Below, in pieces: positions 1-11,487 of a stretch of 64,000 nucleotides of DNA. Position 1 is the first letter of the stretch. Each line of letters begins with the position of its first letter. The stretch comes from DATAGF01 sp963835685 (GTDB lineage Bacteria > Actinomycetota > Thermoleophilia > Miltoncostaeales > Miltoncostaeaceae), in NCBI GenBank assembly GCA_963835685.1, contig CAWIGI010000008.1:1-64000 (forward strand), written 5' to 3'. Position numbers and translations under genes: made by a program. The notes under the pieces are model-generated. The model searched no databases and was not told the origin of the DNA. It saw only the letters and a list, made by a program, of their open reading frames with translations.

Positions 1-1357
1 AGGCCGTGAGCGCGGAGATCAGCATCGCACCGGCCAGGGCGGTGCCGATCGAGGCGCCGAGCTGGGTTCCGGTGTTCTGAGCCCGCCCACCTCGCCGCTC
101 TGCTCGTCGGGGACGGCCGAGACGGTGACGCTCCGAGCTGTGATGCCAGCGCGCCGAGCCGATACCGGCGAGCAGCAACGGCCCGGTGACGATCTCGGGC
201 CGGCGCCGACCTCGAGCAGGGCGACCAGCAGGACGATGCCGGCGAACAGCGCCATGAAGCCGAGGTGACGACCCGCGCGGGGAGGCGTCCGGGAGCACCT
301 TGGGGACGCCGACGGCAAAGAGCAGCAGCGGTCAGCGAGAGCGGCAGCAGCCGGACGCCGGTCTCGACCGCCGACAGCCCCAGGGCGATCGAGAGGAAGA
401 GCGGGCACAACGAAGAAGATCCCGGCCGGGTAGGAACATGAAGAGGAACGAGTGACCCCGCTGCGCAGCTGCAGGATGCGCAGGATCGCCGGGTCGATGA
501 GCGCGCCCTCGCCGCGCCCGATGCGCCGGTTCTCCCAGCCCAGGAAGAGCGCAGCACCACGCCGCCGGCGAGCATAAGCCAGATCACCGGCGAGAGTCCG
601 AGCCACGCGGGAGCCTCAGGCTTCGGCTGGACGAACCCCCACGTCCCCGAAGCAGGATGCCGAGCACGATCAGGCCAAGGCCGAAGGCGGAGAGCGCCGT
701 GCCGACCAGGTCGAGCCGCACGCCCTCCTCGGCCGGCGTGTCCTCATGCGCCACCCAGGACGAGGATCACGAGGACGATCAGCACCTCGCCGGCGAACAC
801 CCAGCGCCAGGACGCGTAGGTCGTGAACGCGCCGCCGATCACCGGGCCGAGGGCCGCGGCGATCGCGCCGGCGGCGGCGACGAGTCCGTAGGCGCGCGGA
901 CGCTCGGCCGGCCAAAGTTCGACGCGACGAGCGCCACGATCGCCGGCATGATCAGCACCGCCCCCAGGCCCTCGAGGAACGACCAGCCGATGATCAGCAC
1001 CGTCAGGTTGGGTGACAGCGCCGTCGTCAGCGATCCGCAGGCGTAGACGACGCAGCCGATCGAGAAGGCCCGCTTGCGGCCGAGGATCTCGCCGATCTTG
1101 CCGCCAGTGATCATGAGGGAGGCCATCACCAGCGTGTACAGCGTGATCGCGGTCTGGATGCCGGTGATGGTGGTCTCCAGGTCCTTGGCGACCGTGGCGA
1201 TCGCCGTGTTCATCACCGTGGTGTCCAGCGCCATGACGAACTGCCCCGTCGCCAGCGTCAGCAGGATCATCCCAGTCGCGCCGGCCCCCCGGCCGCCGTC
1301 ATCGCCGCTCTCCCGCCGCCGGACGGGCGGCGCGCCCGGTTGCACGGGACCCGTCAA
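1..1357 (-). CDS. MFS drug exporter, DHA2 (EmrB/QacA) type, partial and frameshifted
   Basis: Proton-driven 14-helix multidrug exporter of the inner membrane. The first 150 residues are clean: TM1 with the ALDTTVMNTAI segment typical of DHA2 transporters, the cytoplasmic loop TGGKIGEILGRKRAF (MFS motif A) and the LGAVLIMPAIVALVASNF helix. From about position 915 downward the reading frame breaks repeatedly. The same family continues in other frames (WRWVFAGE-like text near 800, GLQNTGTQLGASIGTALAG-like text near 60-20), so the protein is present but carries several single-base indels and runs off the left edge. Start is the ATG at 1357; an internal ATG 29 codons later is possible. It lies 24 bp beyond the end of the cox cluster on the same strand. 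Substrate cannot be told. Confidence 0.75.
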
Positions 1358-1381
1358 ACCGAGGGATGGAAGGCCGCGCCG

Positions 1382-1841
1382 TCAGTCGGTGTAGACGGCC
1401 TGCGCGTCGAGACCGCCCTCGACGCCCGGCGGCAGCTCGCCGGTGCCGTGCGCGTAAAGGGCGATGGCCTCGATCGTCTTGACCTGGGTCGGATCGCTCC
1501 CGTCGCCGTCAACCCAGGCCCCGTTCGACCAGGTCAGGTCTCCGGGGCCGCGCCCAGGGCCATTCCGGCGAGCAGCCGGCCTTGTCGCGGATCCTGCCCG
1601 TCGCGCGGGCGATCGCCGCCGGCGCGCCTGCCGACGGGCTCGTGTTGAACCCGTGGCCGGTGCCGAACCGGTCGGTGTCCGCTGGGACGACCTTGACGTC
1701 GAGTGCCGGGACGCCGAGCTCGTCGGCCACGAGCTCGGCGTACTCGCGCTCCTTGCCGTCGGAGTCGGTGGTGAGGCTGAGCACCATCTTGCCGGTGGGG
1801 TGGACGCGCAGGAAGACCGCTCGGTACGCCTCGTTCGCCAC
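1382..1841 (-). CDS. free-standing CoxL-like domain fragment (about 150 aa)
   Basis: A short protein that aligns with one internal part of the CoxL Mo-binding domain. Its VHPTGKMVLSLTTD and VADELGVPALDV stretches match VHPSGKAVVSISAQ and VAEELGIPPEDV of the CoxL encoded 4.5 kb upstream, and its end GVEGGLDAQAVYTD matches GLEGGLDAQVIYDP of CoxL just before the position where it stops. It has its own start: GTG at 1841 overlaps the TAG of the preceding gene by one base, with aggag 8 bp upstream. One indel near 1545 splits the frame. It lacks the N-terminal CoxL half, the AYRCSFR loop and the C-terminal GVGES segment, so it cannot be an enzyme by itself. It could be an accessory or decoy domain, or a trimmed duplication. 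Confidence 0.6.
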
Positions 1842-2020
1842 TACTGACTCTCCTCTTCGTCGGGTCTCGCGCGCGAGGCAAGGCGCTGGCGCTCCTGGTG
1901 GGCGGTCAGCGCGTTGTGCGTCCTCCAGGTCGCAGAACGCGGGCTGGGCCCGCCCTGCGGGTGCGCGGGCGCGGCGGGTCGCTCGCACCCCGGGTAGATG
2001 CAGGTCTTGCCGTCAGGCAT
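1841..2020 (-). CDS. tiny Cys-containing protein in the cox operon (about 59 aa)
   Basis: I do not recognise the family. The start reads MPDGKTCIYPGCERPA, a CxxxxC pair followed by His- and Pro-containing sequence, and the end is HNALTAHQERQRLASRARPDEEESQ-like, hydrophilic and Arg/Glu rich. One indel near 1925 probably alters the middle (an AFCDLED stretch with a further Cys appears in the next frame), which would give a CxxxxC...C pattern suited to metal binding. The ATG at 2020 overlaps the end of the CoxE-type gene (ATGCCTGA), and its TAG overlaps the GTG of the next gene, so it is translationally coupled on both sides. Confidence 0.5.
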   Translation of the reverse strand: MPDGKTCIYPGCERPAAPAHPQGGPSPRSATWRTHNALTAHQERQRLASRARPDEEESQ

Positions 2021-3413
2021 CGGTCACCCAGCCCGGGCTGGTGTTGCCCCTGCTCGGCCCGTGCCCGCTGGGCATCGCCACCGAGCTGCCGGGCACCGGC
2101 GTGGCGCTGGCCCAGGACTCCTGCTCGTCGGCGCGCCGGCTGGCCTGGCGCGCCGGGCCGGCGGACGGCCGCCCGGCGGCGACGTCGCGCTCGCGCGATC
2201 GCGTCGGCGACCTCGCCGAGGGCTTCGAAGCTGTGGCCGCTGACGAGCGCGTCGCAGTACGGCAGCGCCGCGACCATGCCGCCGGCCTCGCAGCGAGAAC
2301 GCGCTCGCGCCGACGCGCGGGTTGACCCACACGATCCGGTAGGCGAGGCGCGCCAGGCGCTGCCATCTCGCGGGCGACGAGCGTCGGGGTCGCCGCGCTC
2401 CCAGCCGTCGGAGAGGATCACGATCGACCGCGCCGCGGGCCATGCCGCGGCGGCCGTAGCGGTCGTTGAACGTCTTCAGCGCGTCGCCGATCCGCGTGCC
2501 GCTGGACCAGTCCGGCGCCGCGGCGGCGGCGCGCTGGATCGCGCGCTGCGGGTTGCGCGACGGCGAGCGGCTTGGTGAGGCGGGTCAGCCGCGTGGCGAA
2601 GACGAACGCCTCGGCGTTGCGGGCCGCTGCCGGCGGCGCAGGTCAGGAACTGCAGGTAGGCGCGCGCGTAGGGCTCCATCGAGCCGGAGATGTCGCACAG
2701 CAGCACGAGCCGGCGGCGGGCGACGCGCCGGCGCCGGCGGGCGAGGCCGATCGGGTCGCCGCCGGTGCGCAGGCTCTTGCGCAGCGTGCGCCGCATGTCG
2801 ATGCGCTCGCCGTGCGCGCCCCTGCTCGTGGCGGCGGGTGCGCCGCGTCGGCGTGGCGAGCTGCAGGCGCGCCATGAGCCGGTAGAGCTGGGCGAGCTCG
2901 TCGGCTCGAGCGCGTGGAAGTTCTTGCCGGCGAGGCGCTCCTCCTCGCTGGCCATCGCCAGCGGGACGTCGACCTCGGCCCCGTCCTCGTCGTCGTCGCC
3001 GGCCGACCCGGGCGCCGTCCCGGCGCGCGGCTCCCCGCGCTCCGTGTCGCTCCTGCTCGTCCGCGTCGTCGGCGCGTCCGGTCGTCCGCCGGCGCGGGCG
3101 ACGGGCCGCGCGTCGTCCGGCTCGAGCGGGCTCGGCCGCGGGCGCGGCCGCCGAAGACCGAGGCGAAGACCGTCGTCGAACGCCGGCGACCTGCGCCGGT
3201 CGGACACGAAGATCGCGCGGGCGGTCCAGTACAGGCGCCGCCGCGAGACCGGCTGGACGAGCGTCAGCGCCCGCGCGAGGTCGGCCGCCGCGCGGGCGTC
3301 ACGGGCACGCCCGCGTCGTGCAGGCGCCGGCTGAGCGCGCCGGCGAGCGGCGGGAGGTCGAGCTCGACGGTCTCGACCCCGAAGGCTGCCTGGGGGACGC
3401 CGGCGTCAGCCAC
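2013..3413 (-). CDS. coxE: CoxE-type VWA protein (CODH maturation)
   Basis: Probable partner of the neighbouring MoxR ATPase in cofactor maturation of CO dehydrogenase (CoxD-CoxE pair, established for form I systems). The N-terminus is VADAGVPQAAFGVETVELDL; then comes a helical region (LARALTLVQPVSRRRLYWTARAIFVSD), a long charged linker, and near the middle a von Willebrand A domain with the MIDAS motif LCDISGSMEPYARAYL, followed by GGMVAALPYCDALVSGHSFEALGEV. Start is a GTG at 3413 overlapping the MoxR stop; the stop overlaps the next ATG. At least five single-base indels split it, so about 466 codons are read from several frames. Length is slightly above the usual CoxE because of the linker. 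Confidence 0.8.
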
Positions 3414-4328
3414 CGCTGCGGACGAGCTCCTCGAGGCCGGCCGCGCGGACGACCTCCTGGTCCTCGCTCGTACTTCAGCACCGAGCCGAGCGTGCGGTCG
3501 GCCGCCGCGGCGTCGAGGCGCTCCACGCCGAGCAGGCCCAGGGCGGAGAGCCAGTCGATCGCCTCGGCGATCCCCGGCGGCTTCTGCACGTCGCTGTCGC
3601 GCATGCGCGAGACCGCGTCGGCGACCTGGACGGCCAGCGTCTCGGAGGAGCCCTTCACGCGGCGGCGGACGATCTCGACCTCGCGCTGCGGGTCGGGTAG
3701 TCGATCCACTGGTACAGGCAGCGGCGCTTGACGGCGTCGTGCAGGTCGCGGGTGCGGTTGGAGGTGAGCACGATGATCGGCGGGTGCGTGGCGACGATCG
3801 TGCCGATCTCGGGGATCGTCACGCTGGCCTCGGCGAGCAGCTCGAGCAGGAAGGCCTCGAAGTCGTCGTCGGCGCGGTCGATCTCGTCGATCAGCAGCAC
3901 CGCCGGGCGCGGGCCCGGGTGCTCGAGCGCCCGCAGCAGCGGGCGGCGGATGAGGTAGTCGGGGCCGAAGAGGTCCTCCTCGCGAGCTCCGCGCCGCCGG
4001 CGTCGGCGAGCCGGATGCTCAGCAGCTGGCGGGGGTAGTTCCACTCGTACAGCGCCTCCGCGGCGTCGATGCCCTCGTAGCACTGCAGGCGGATCAGCGG
4101 GGTGTCGAGCACCGCCGCCAGCGACTTGGCGGCCTCGGTCTTGCCGACGCCCGCCTCGCCCTCGAGCAGCAGCGGCTGCGGCAGGCGCAGCGCCCAGGAA
4201 CATCGACGTCGCGAGGCCCTCGTCGGCGAGGTAGTCGACGTCGCCGAGGCGGCGGGCCAGCGTCTCGATGTCGGGGACGAGCCGGCGGACCTCGTCGGCC
4301 GCTTCGCCCGTGACCTCGGCGGGCTCAC
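3407..4328 (-). CDS. coxD: CoxD-type MoxR AAA+ ATPase
   Basis: AAA+ ATPase of the MoxR family. CoxD proteins are needed for sulfuration and copper insertion at the CODH Mo-Cu site (established for Oligotropha). Visible in order: ADEVRRLVPDIETLARRLGD at the N-terminus, Walker A LLEGEAGVGKTEAAKSLAAV, the QCYEGIDAAEALYEWNYPRQ loop, Walker B AVLLIDEIDRADDDFEAFLL, sensor 1 IIVLTSNRTRDLHDAVKRRC, and the C-terminal helical lid ending LGSVLKYE. Several indels (near 4190, 3990, 3690, 3470) split it. The start is inferred as the GTG at 4328, which forms a GTGA overlap with the upstream gene; a nearby indel makes this start uncertain. Length of about 306 codons fits CoxD. Confidence 0.82.
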
Positions 4329-4924
4329 GCGAGCGACCGCCTCGTAGTCCTCCGGCGGTGTCAACGTCGAGGGGGACGCGGCCTGCGATCGGCACCTCGG
4401 CGACATCGTCGGCGCCTCGCTCGAGCAGGCGCCAGACGCCCTTGTCGCCGTGCAGGTCGGCGAGCTCGGCGAACGTGCTGCGCGCGAAGGCGATCGGGTG
4501 GCCGCGCCCGTCGTCGTAGCGGCAGACGGCCAGCGGCGCGTCGCCGCGGCCGGCGAGCAGCGCCGCGACCGTGGCCGCGCGTCACGCCGGGCTGGTCGCC
4601 GAGCATCAGCACCAGGACGTCGCAGCGCGGGTCGAGCGCGCTCGAGCGCCGCGGCGATCGACGACGAGCAGCCCGCGCCGTAGGCGTCGTTGACGACGAC
4701 CTCGGCGCCCGCCAGGTCGACGCGTCGCGCGGACCTCGTCGGCGGCGCCGCCGATCGCCACGACGAGCTGGTCGAAGGGCACGCCGCGGGCGACGCCGAC
4801 GACGTGGCCGAGCAGCGTGCCGTCGCCGTAGGGCAGCAGCTGCTTGGGGCGGCCCAGGCGCCTGCGACCCGCCGGCGCCGAGCACGAGCCCGGCGACGAA
4901 GGGGTCAGTCCGCGCCGACGGCAT
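4325..4924 (-). CDS. MocA/MobA-like nucleotidyltransferase (MCD cofactor synthesis)
   Basis: NTP-transferase with the family start VAGLVLGAGGS followed by RLGRPKQLLPYGDGTLLGHV, then GVPFDQLVVAIGGAADEVRA and a C-terminal VPIAGRVPLDVDTPEDYEAV. The last segment is the usual end of MocA and MobA-like proteins. CO dehydrogenase carries molybdopterin cytosine dinucleotide, and MocA-type enzymes join CTP to molybdopterin, so placement between the xdhC-like gene and coxD fits that job; CTP specificity is inference. The ATG at 4924 overlaps the end of the XdhC-YHS gene by 20 bp. Four or so indels split the frame (near 4870, 4720, 4640, 4570), as in its neighbours. About 199 codons, normal for the family. 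Confidence 0.75.
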
Positions 4925-5836
4925 GCTCGTGCTGCGCCTCGAACGCGGCCTTGCAGCCCTCGCAGCAGAAGTAGACGGTCTCGCCGCCGTGCTCGAGCGA
5001 CGGCGTGCTCGGCGACGGCGGCGACGGTCATGCCGCAGATCGGGTCGACGGCGGCTCGGCCTGCGCCGGGGCGGGCGGCGCGTCCGGCGCGGGCGCGCGG
5101 CCGCCCTCGCGGCGCACGGCGACGATCCCGGCGAGGATCGAGAGCGCGATCTCGGCCGGCGTGCGCGCGCCGATGTCGAGGCCGGCGGGCACGTCGATGC
5201 GCCCGAGCAGCTCCTCGGGGACGCCGTCGCCGCGCAGCTCGCCGATCACGCCCGTCGCCGCGCCGCGGCTCGCGACGAGGCCGACGTAGGCAGGCCCGCC
5301 TCCAGACCCCTGCGCAGCGCCCCGAGCTCGTCGCGCCCGTGGGCCGCGACGACCAGCGCGAGGTCGTCCGGTCGCGGCTCGACGCCGTCGCCGCTCCACC
5401 GCGACGACGTCGAGCCCGAACTCCGGGCCGACCCGCGCGATCGCCGCCCGCGATCGGCGTCTCGCCCACCACCAGCACGCGCGGCGCGGGCGACGACGGG
5501 CTCGAGGAAGACCTCGATCGCGCCGCCCGACAGGCACGGGTTCTGGACCGTCACGGCGCCGTCCTCGACCTCGTCGCCGGCCCCCTCCGTCGGCGAAGGG
5601 CAGGATGCGCAGCAGCACGGCCTCGCCGGTCTCCATCGCCTCCAGCGCGTAGGCGCGCACGCTGTGCTCGGCGCAGGCGCCGCCGACGAAGCCCTCGATC
5701 GAGCCGTCGCCGAGCACCAGCGCGACGTCGCCGGCCTCCACGCTCGTCGGGCGCTGCGCGCGCACGACGGTCGCGGTCACGAACGCCTCGCCCTGGGCGG
5801 CGAGCTCCTGCGCTCGCCGCGACATCGCGGCGGTCA

Positions 5837-5840
<4 letters not shown>
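4905..5840 (-). CDS. XdhC/CoxI-family protein fused to a YHS domain
   Basis: XdhC-family proteins bind and mature the sulfurated Mo cofactor for xanthine- and CO-dehydrogenase type enzymes. Visible: the XdhC N-terminal domain (AFVTATVVRAQRPTSVEAGD, then GSIEGFVGGACAEHSVRAYA), a degraded Rossmann stretch (VGPEFGLDVVAVE, then GLVASRGAATGVIGELR and IGARTPAEIALSILAGIVAV), and an unusual C-terminal tail DPICGMTV... with FCCEGC-type cysteines in the adjacent frame, i.e. a YHS/TRASH-like metal-binding domain. Start ATG at 5840 gives the ATGA overlap with the coxL stop; ATGs at 5837 and 5825 are alternatives. Several indels (near 5585, 5490, 5400, 5300, 5060, 4990). About 311 codons with the tail. 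Confidence 0.78.
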
Positions 5841-8694
<2,854 letters not shown>

Positions 8695-8707
8695 CGAGAC
8701 GTCGATC

Positions 8708-9583
8708 TCAGGCCTCCTGGTGCAGGGCGCGGGCCGTCGCCCGCCGCAGCGCCCGTTGGGTGAGCACGCCGGCGAGGTGGCGCTTGTAGTCGACCGGCCC
8801 GCGACCGTCGGCCATCGGCGAGCAGTCCGCCGACGCGATCGCGCCCGCCTCGGCGAACAGCTCCTCCGTCGGCTCCTGGCCGCGCAGCAGCTCCTCGGCC
8901 CGGGCGAGGTGGACGGTCGTGAGGCCGACCGCGCTGAGCGCGACGCCGGCGTCGGCGATCCGGCCGCCGGCCATCCAGACCGCGGCCGACGCGGCCGCGA
9001 TGGCCCAGTCGCCGGCGCGGCGCTCGACCTTCTCGTGCGCGCTGCCGGCCCCGGGACGGAGCGCGAGGCGCACCTCCGTCAGCATCTCCCCCGCGCCCAC
9101 GGCGGTCGTGTAGGGCCCGACGTGGAACGCCTCCATGCTCACGACCCGCTCCCCCGCCGCGCCGCGGATGACGACGTCGGCCTTGGCCGCCGAGCAGACG
9201 GCCGAGAGGTCCTCGGCCGCGTCCGCCTGGCACAGCGAGCCGCCGATCGTGCCGCGGTTGCGCACGACGGGGTCGGCGATGACGTTCTCGGCGTCGCGGA
9301 AGAGCGGGAAGCGCTCGGCGAGGAGCTCCGACTTCAGCAGCTCGACGTGCCGGGTCAGGGCCCCGATCCTGATCTGGCCGCCCTCCTCGCGGATGTAGGC
9401 GAGCTCGGCGAGGTCGTTGATGTCGATGAGGTGCTGGGGGTTGGCCAGCCGCAGCTTCATCATCGGCAGCAGGCTGTGACCGCCCGCGATGATCCGCGCG
9501 TCCGGGCCGAGGCGCTCGAGGGACGCGATGGCGCCCTCGACGCTGGTCGCCCGCTCGTACTCGAACGGCGCCGGGGTCTGCAC
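8708..9583 (-). CDS. coxM: CO dehydrogenase medium subunit, FAD-binding
   Basis: FAD subunit that accepts electrons from CoxS and delivers them to quinone. The two FAD-binding motifs of the family are at their usual places: AGGHSLLPMMKLRLA at residue 33 and TIGGSLCQAD at about residue 111. The C-terminal CO_deh_flav_C region follows (SAHEKVERRAGDWAIAAASA). 291 residues, intact. The GTG start at 9583 lies 1 bp past the TGA of the upstream membrane protein gene, so coxM is co-transcribed with the five small membrane genes. Confidence 0.96.
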   Translation of the reverse strand: MQTPAPFEYERATSVEGAIASLERLGPDARIIAGGHSLLPMMKLRLANPQHLIDINDLAELAYIREEGGQIRIGALTRHVELLKSELLAERFPLFRDAENVIADPVVRNRGTIGGSLCQADAAEDLSAVCSAAKADVVIRGAAGERVVSMEAFHVGPYTTAVGAGEMLTEVRLALRPGAGSAHEKVERRAGDWAIAAASAAVWMAGGRIADAGVALSAVGLTTVHLARAEELLRGQEPTEELFAEAGAIASADCSPMADGRGPVDYKRHLAGVLTQRALRRATARALHQEA

Positions 9584-9584
9584 C

Positions 9585-10202
9585 TCAGGCCCCCTTCGGG
9601 TCGCGGGAGGGAAGCCGCTTGCGCGGGGCGCCGATGTCCTCGCGCTGCTCGTACTGGACGGGCGCGTCGGTGCCGATGACCGGCGACCGCGGCAGGGCCT
9701 CCGGGCTCGTGTGGCGGACGTCGGAGTAGAGCACCTTGGCCGAGAGGCTCGCCCCCGCGACGTTGCGGAGCACGGGACCCGCCGGGTTGGCCGTGGCGAT
9801 CGGGGCCTCCCGGCCGAGCCGCGCGAGCGTGAGCGTGCCCTTGGTGTAGACCTCGCCGATCCGCGGCGGCGTGACCGAGGCGCTCTCGGGGAAGTCCCGC
9901 AGCCCGGCGGCGGCGGCCCCGGGGTAGAGGCCGTCGACCAGGCCGACGGCGTCCACCATTCCGGCCTTCTTCACGAGCAGGCCCTCCAGCGCGCTCACGC
10001 CGGCGTCGAGGTTCCCGTTGATGTCGTCCACCACGGCGTTGACCGGCTCGGTCTTCTGCAGGATCTCCCCCACGTTCCCGATGACCCCGTCGAGGCCGGC
10101 CGTGATCTTGCGCAGCTCGAGGATCGTGGCGAGGAGGTACACGACCAGCGCCACGATGATGAGCAGCACCGCGACGACGACGAGGATGGCGGCTCCGGAC
10201 AC
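9585..10202 (-). CDS. single-TM membrane protein of the cox operon, 205 aa
   Basis: Family not recognised. One N-terminal membrane helix (GAAILVVVAVLLIIVALVVY) is followed by an amphipathic stretch (LRKITAGLDGVIGNVGEILQ, then VNAVVDDINGNLDAGVSALE) that resembles the three small proteins just upstream, then a 120-residue Pro/Ala-rich, probably disordered tail ending in RKRLPSRDPKGA. It is the longest of the five-gene set and the last before coxM. GTG start at 10202 has gggagg upstream; its TGA sits directly before the coxM GTG. Position makes a membrane-tether or electron-transfer role for CODH plausible, but that is inference. Confidence 0.7.
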   Translation of the reverse strand: MSGAAILVVVAVLLIIVALVVYLLATILELRKITAGLDGVIGNVGEILQKTEPVNAVVDDINGNLDAGVSALEGLLVKKAGMVDAVGLVDGLYPGAAAAGLRDFPESASVTPPRIGEVYTKGTLTLARLGREAPIATANPAGPVLRNVAGASLSAKVLYSDVRHTSPEALPRSPVIGTDAPVQYEQREDIGAPRKRLPSRDPKGA

Positions 10203-10212
10203 GATGCCTCCC

Positions 10213-10467
10213 TCAGGTCGCGTCGTCGATGATCACGTCGAGCGAGCCGCCGTAGTCGGCGACCCCGGCGATCGTCTGGCCGACCTGGTCCTGAGTGGTC
10301 AGGAGCAGGGCGGTGGCGTCCAGATCGGTCGACGCCGCGGCCGTCGCGCCGTCGATCTTCTCCACGCTCGGGACGATGCTCCGCGCCGCGGTCCACACGC
10401 CGTGCAGCAGGTAGACCACGACCGGCAGCACGACGACGAGCAGCACGATGCCGATCGCCCAGATCAT
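10213..10467 (-). CDS. small single-TM protein of the cox operon, 84 aa
   Basis: Family not recognised. N-terminal helix IWAIGIVLLVVVLPVVVYLL, then a soluble amphipathic tail (SIVPSVEKIDGATAAASTDL, then IAGVADYGGSLDVIIDDAT). ATG at 10467 overlaps the stop of the preceding gene by the ATGA pattern, which implies coupled translation and similar expression. Same plan as its neighbours: helix, short basic stretch, then a repeated S/V/D-rich helix. Confidence 0.7.
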   Translation of the reverse strand: MIWAIGIVLLVVVLPVVVYLLHGVWTAARSIVPSVEKIDGATAAASTDLDATALLLTTQDQVGQTIAGVADYGGSLDVIIDDAT

Positions 10468-10742
10468 CGCGGCCGCCTCTCGGCGACGACCGACGCCTTG
10501 CGCCCGATGCCGGGAAGGGCGGAGAGGATCACGTCGAACTGCCCGTTGATGGCCTTCACCGAGCCCTCGAGGGGCCGGAGGTGCTCGGCCTCGACGCCCT
10601 CCAGCGCCGACCCGAGCGTCGCGAGGTTCGCCGAGATGCTGCGCAGCCGCCGCCGCACCTCGATCAGCGCCACGGCGAGGACGGCCACCACGATCACGCC
10701 GAGGATCACGCTCAGCAGGAGCAGGATGTCGTAGTCGCTCAT
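10464..10742 (-). CDS. small single-TM protein of the cox operon, 92 aa
   Basis: Family not recognised. N-terminal helix YDILLLLSVILGVIVVAVLA, then an Arg-rich boundary (EVRRRLRSISANLATLGSAL) and an amphipathic helix ending VILSALPGIGRKASVV. The RRRLRSI segment directly after the helix matches the NVRSID and AARSI boundaries of the sister proteins, which suggests a common origin. ATGA overlaps on both sides (10739-10742 and 10464-10467). Confidence 0.72.
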   Translation of the reverse strand: MSDYDILLLLSVILGVIVVAVLAVALIEVRRRLRSISANLATLGSALEGVEAEHLRPLEGSVKAINGQFDVILSALPGIGRKASVVAERRPR

Positions 10743-11011
10743 GACTCGCCGAACCCGTCGGTGAGGGCGTTCATGTAGCCGTCCTGGACCACGGCCTCGT
10801 CAACGATCTCGCCGAGCACCGGGGCCGTCGCCTGGAGCTGCGGGATGTTGGCCGTGTTGGCGGCGACCTCCCCGGCCCCCGCGAGGAGGCCCTCGACCGA
10901 GCGGTCGATGCTCCGGACGTTCTTGATGAGGATCGCCAGGAGCGCGGCGACGATGAGGGCGGCGGCGAGCCCGATGCAGAGGGCGAGGACCCAGTACTCG
11001 TGGTTGCTCAT
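10739..11011 (-). CDS. small single-TM protein of the cox operon, 90 aa
   Basis: Family not recognised. MSNHEYWVLALCIGLAAALI begins a membrane helix that ends in LLAILIKNVRSIDRSVEGLL; the rest is a short acidic tail (VLGEIVDEAVVQDGYMNALT). The start is the ATG at 11011 that overlaps the upstream TGA; a longer upstream frame exists but only shadows the next gene. Like its sisters, the membrane helix is followed by a RSI-type motif. Confidence 0.72.
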   Translation of the reverse strand: MSNHEYWVLALCIGLAAALIVAALLAILIKNVRSIDRSVEGLLAGAGEVAANTANIPQLQATAPVLGEIVDEAVVQDGYMNALTDGFGES

Positions 11012-11259
11012 TTGCCCACCGCCACCTTCCGCAGGGCCCGCGCCGAGTGGAGGATCCGCACGCCGGAGTCGTTGATCCGCCCGACGCCGGGGAGCCCGGC
11101 GGTCTGCTGGCGCAGCACCTCGACCGCCTCCTCCGCGGTCTTCGCCTGCTTCGCGATCCTCATCGCCAGGAGCACGATCGTGATCACGAGCGCCGCGGCG
11201 ACCAGGACCACGACGACGCCCAGGCTGATTCCCAACAGCCACTGGGCGGATTCAGACAT
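11008..11259 (-). CDS. small single-TM protein, first gene of the cox operon, 83 aa
   Basis: Family not recognised. The N-terminal helix (LGISLGVVVVLVAAALVITI) is followed by a soluble helix with coiled-coil character (AKQAKTAEEAVEVLRQQTAG) and a basic C-terminus (RALRKVAVGK). The ATG at 11259 has gaggggg in front. No gene overlaps it upstream, so it is the probable promoter-proximal gene of the whole cox operon. Confidence 0.72.
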   Translation of the reverse strand: MSESAQWLLGISLGVVVVLVAAALVITIVLLAMRIAKQAKTAEEAVEVLRQQTAGLPGVGRINDSGVRILHSARALRKVAVGK

Positions 11260-11487
11260 GGGGGCCCCCTCGTTCCTGCGGTCGCAGGTCCAGACAGCCG
11301 CCGACGACGTGGTGCGTGCGGCTTGTCACAAATCCTCCAGAACCGAGGCCGAAAAGTCCAGCCGGAGGGCATGCGAGACCGCCGGGTGGCGATACCGTCC
11401 TGAACGCGCGTCCAGTGACGTCCCGGCCCGCGGCGGCGGATGATGTGCGACGGGTCGTCCGAGGCCCGCGGCGAGGAAGGGGAGCCG
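11260..11487. promoter_or_regulatory. divergent intergenic region, cox operon versus beta-propeller gene
   Basis: About 230 bp between two divergent genes must hold the start signals of both. The one symmetric element I see is TTGTCACAA at 11323-11331, which contains the TGTCACA half-site shape of CRP/FNR-type regulators. Only one such site is visible, and no convincing -35/-10 pair can be fixed by eye. Confidence 0.3.
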
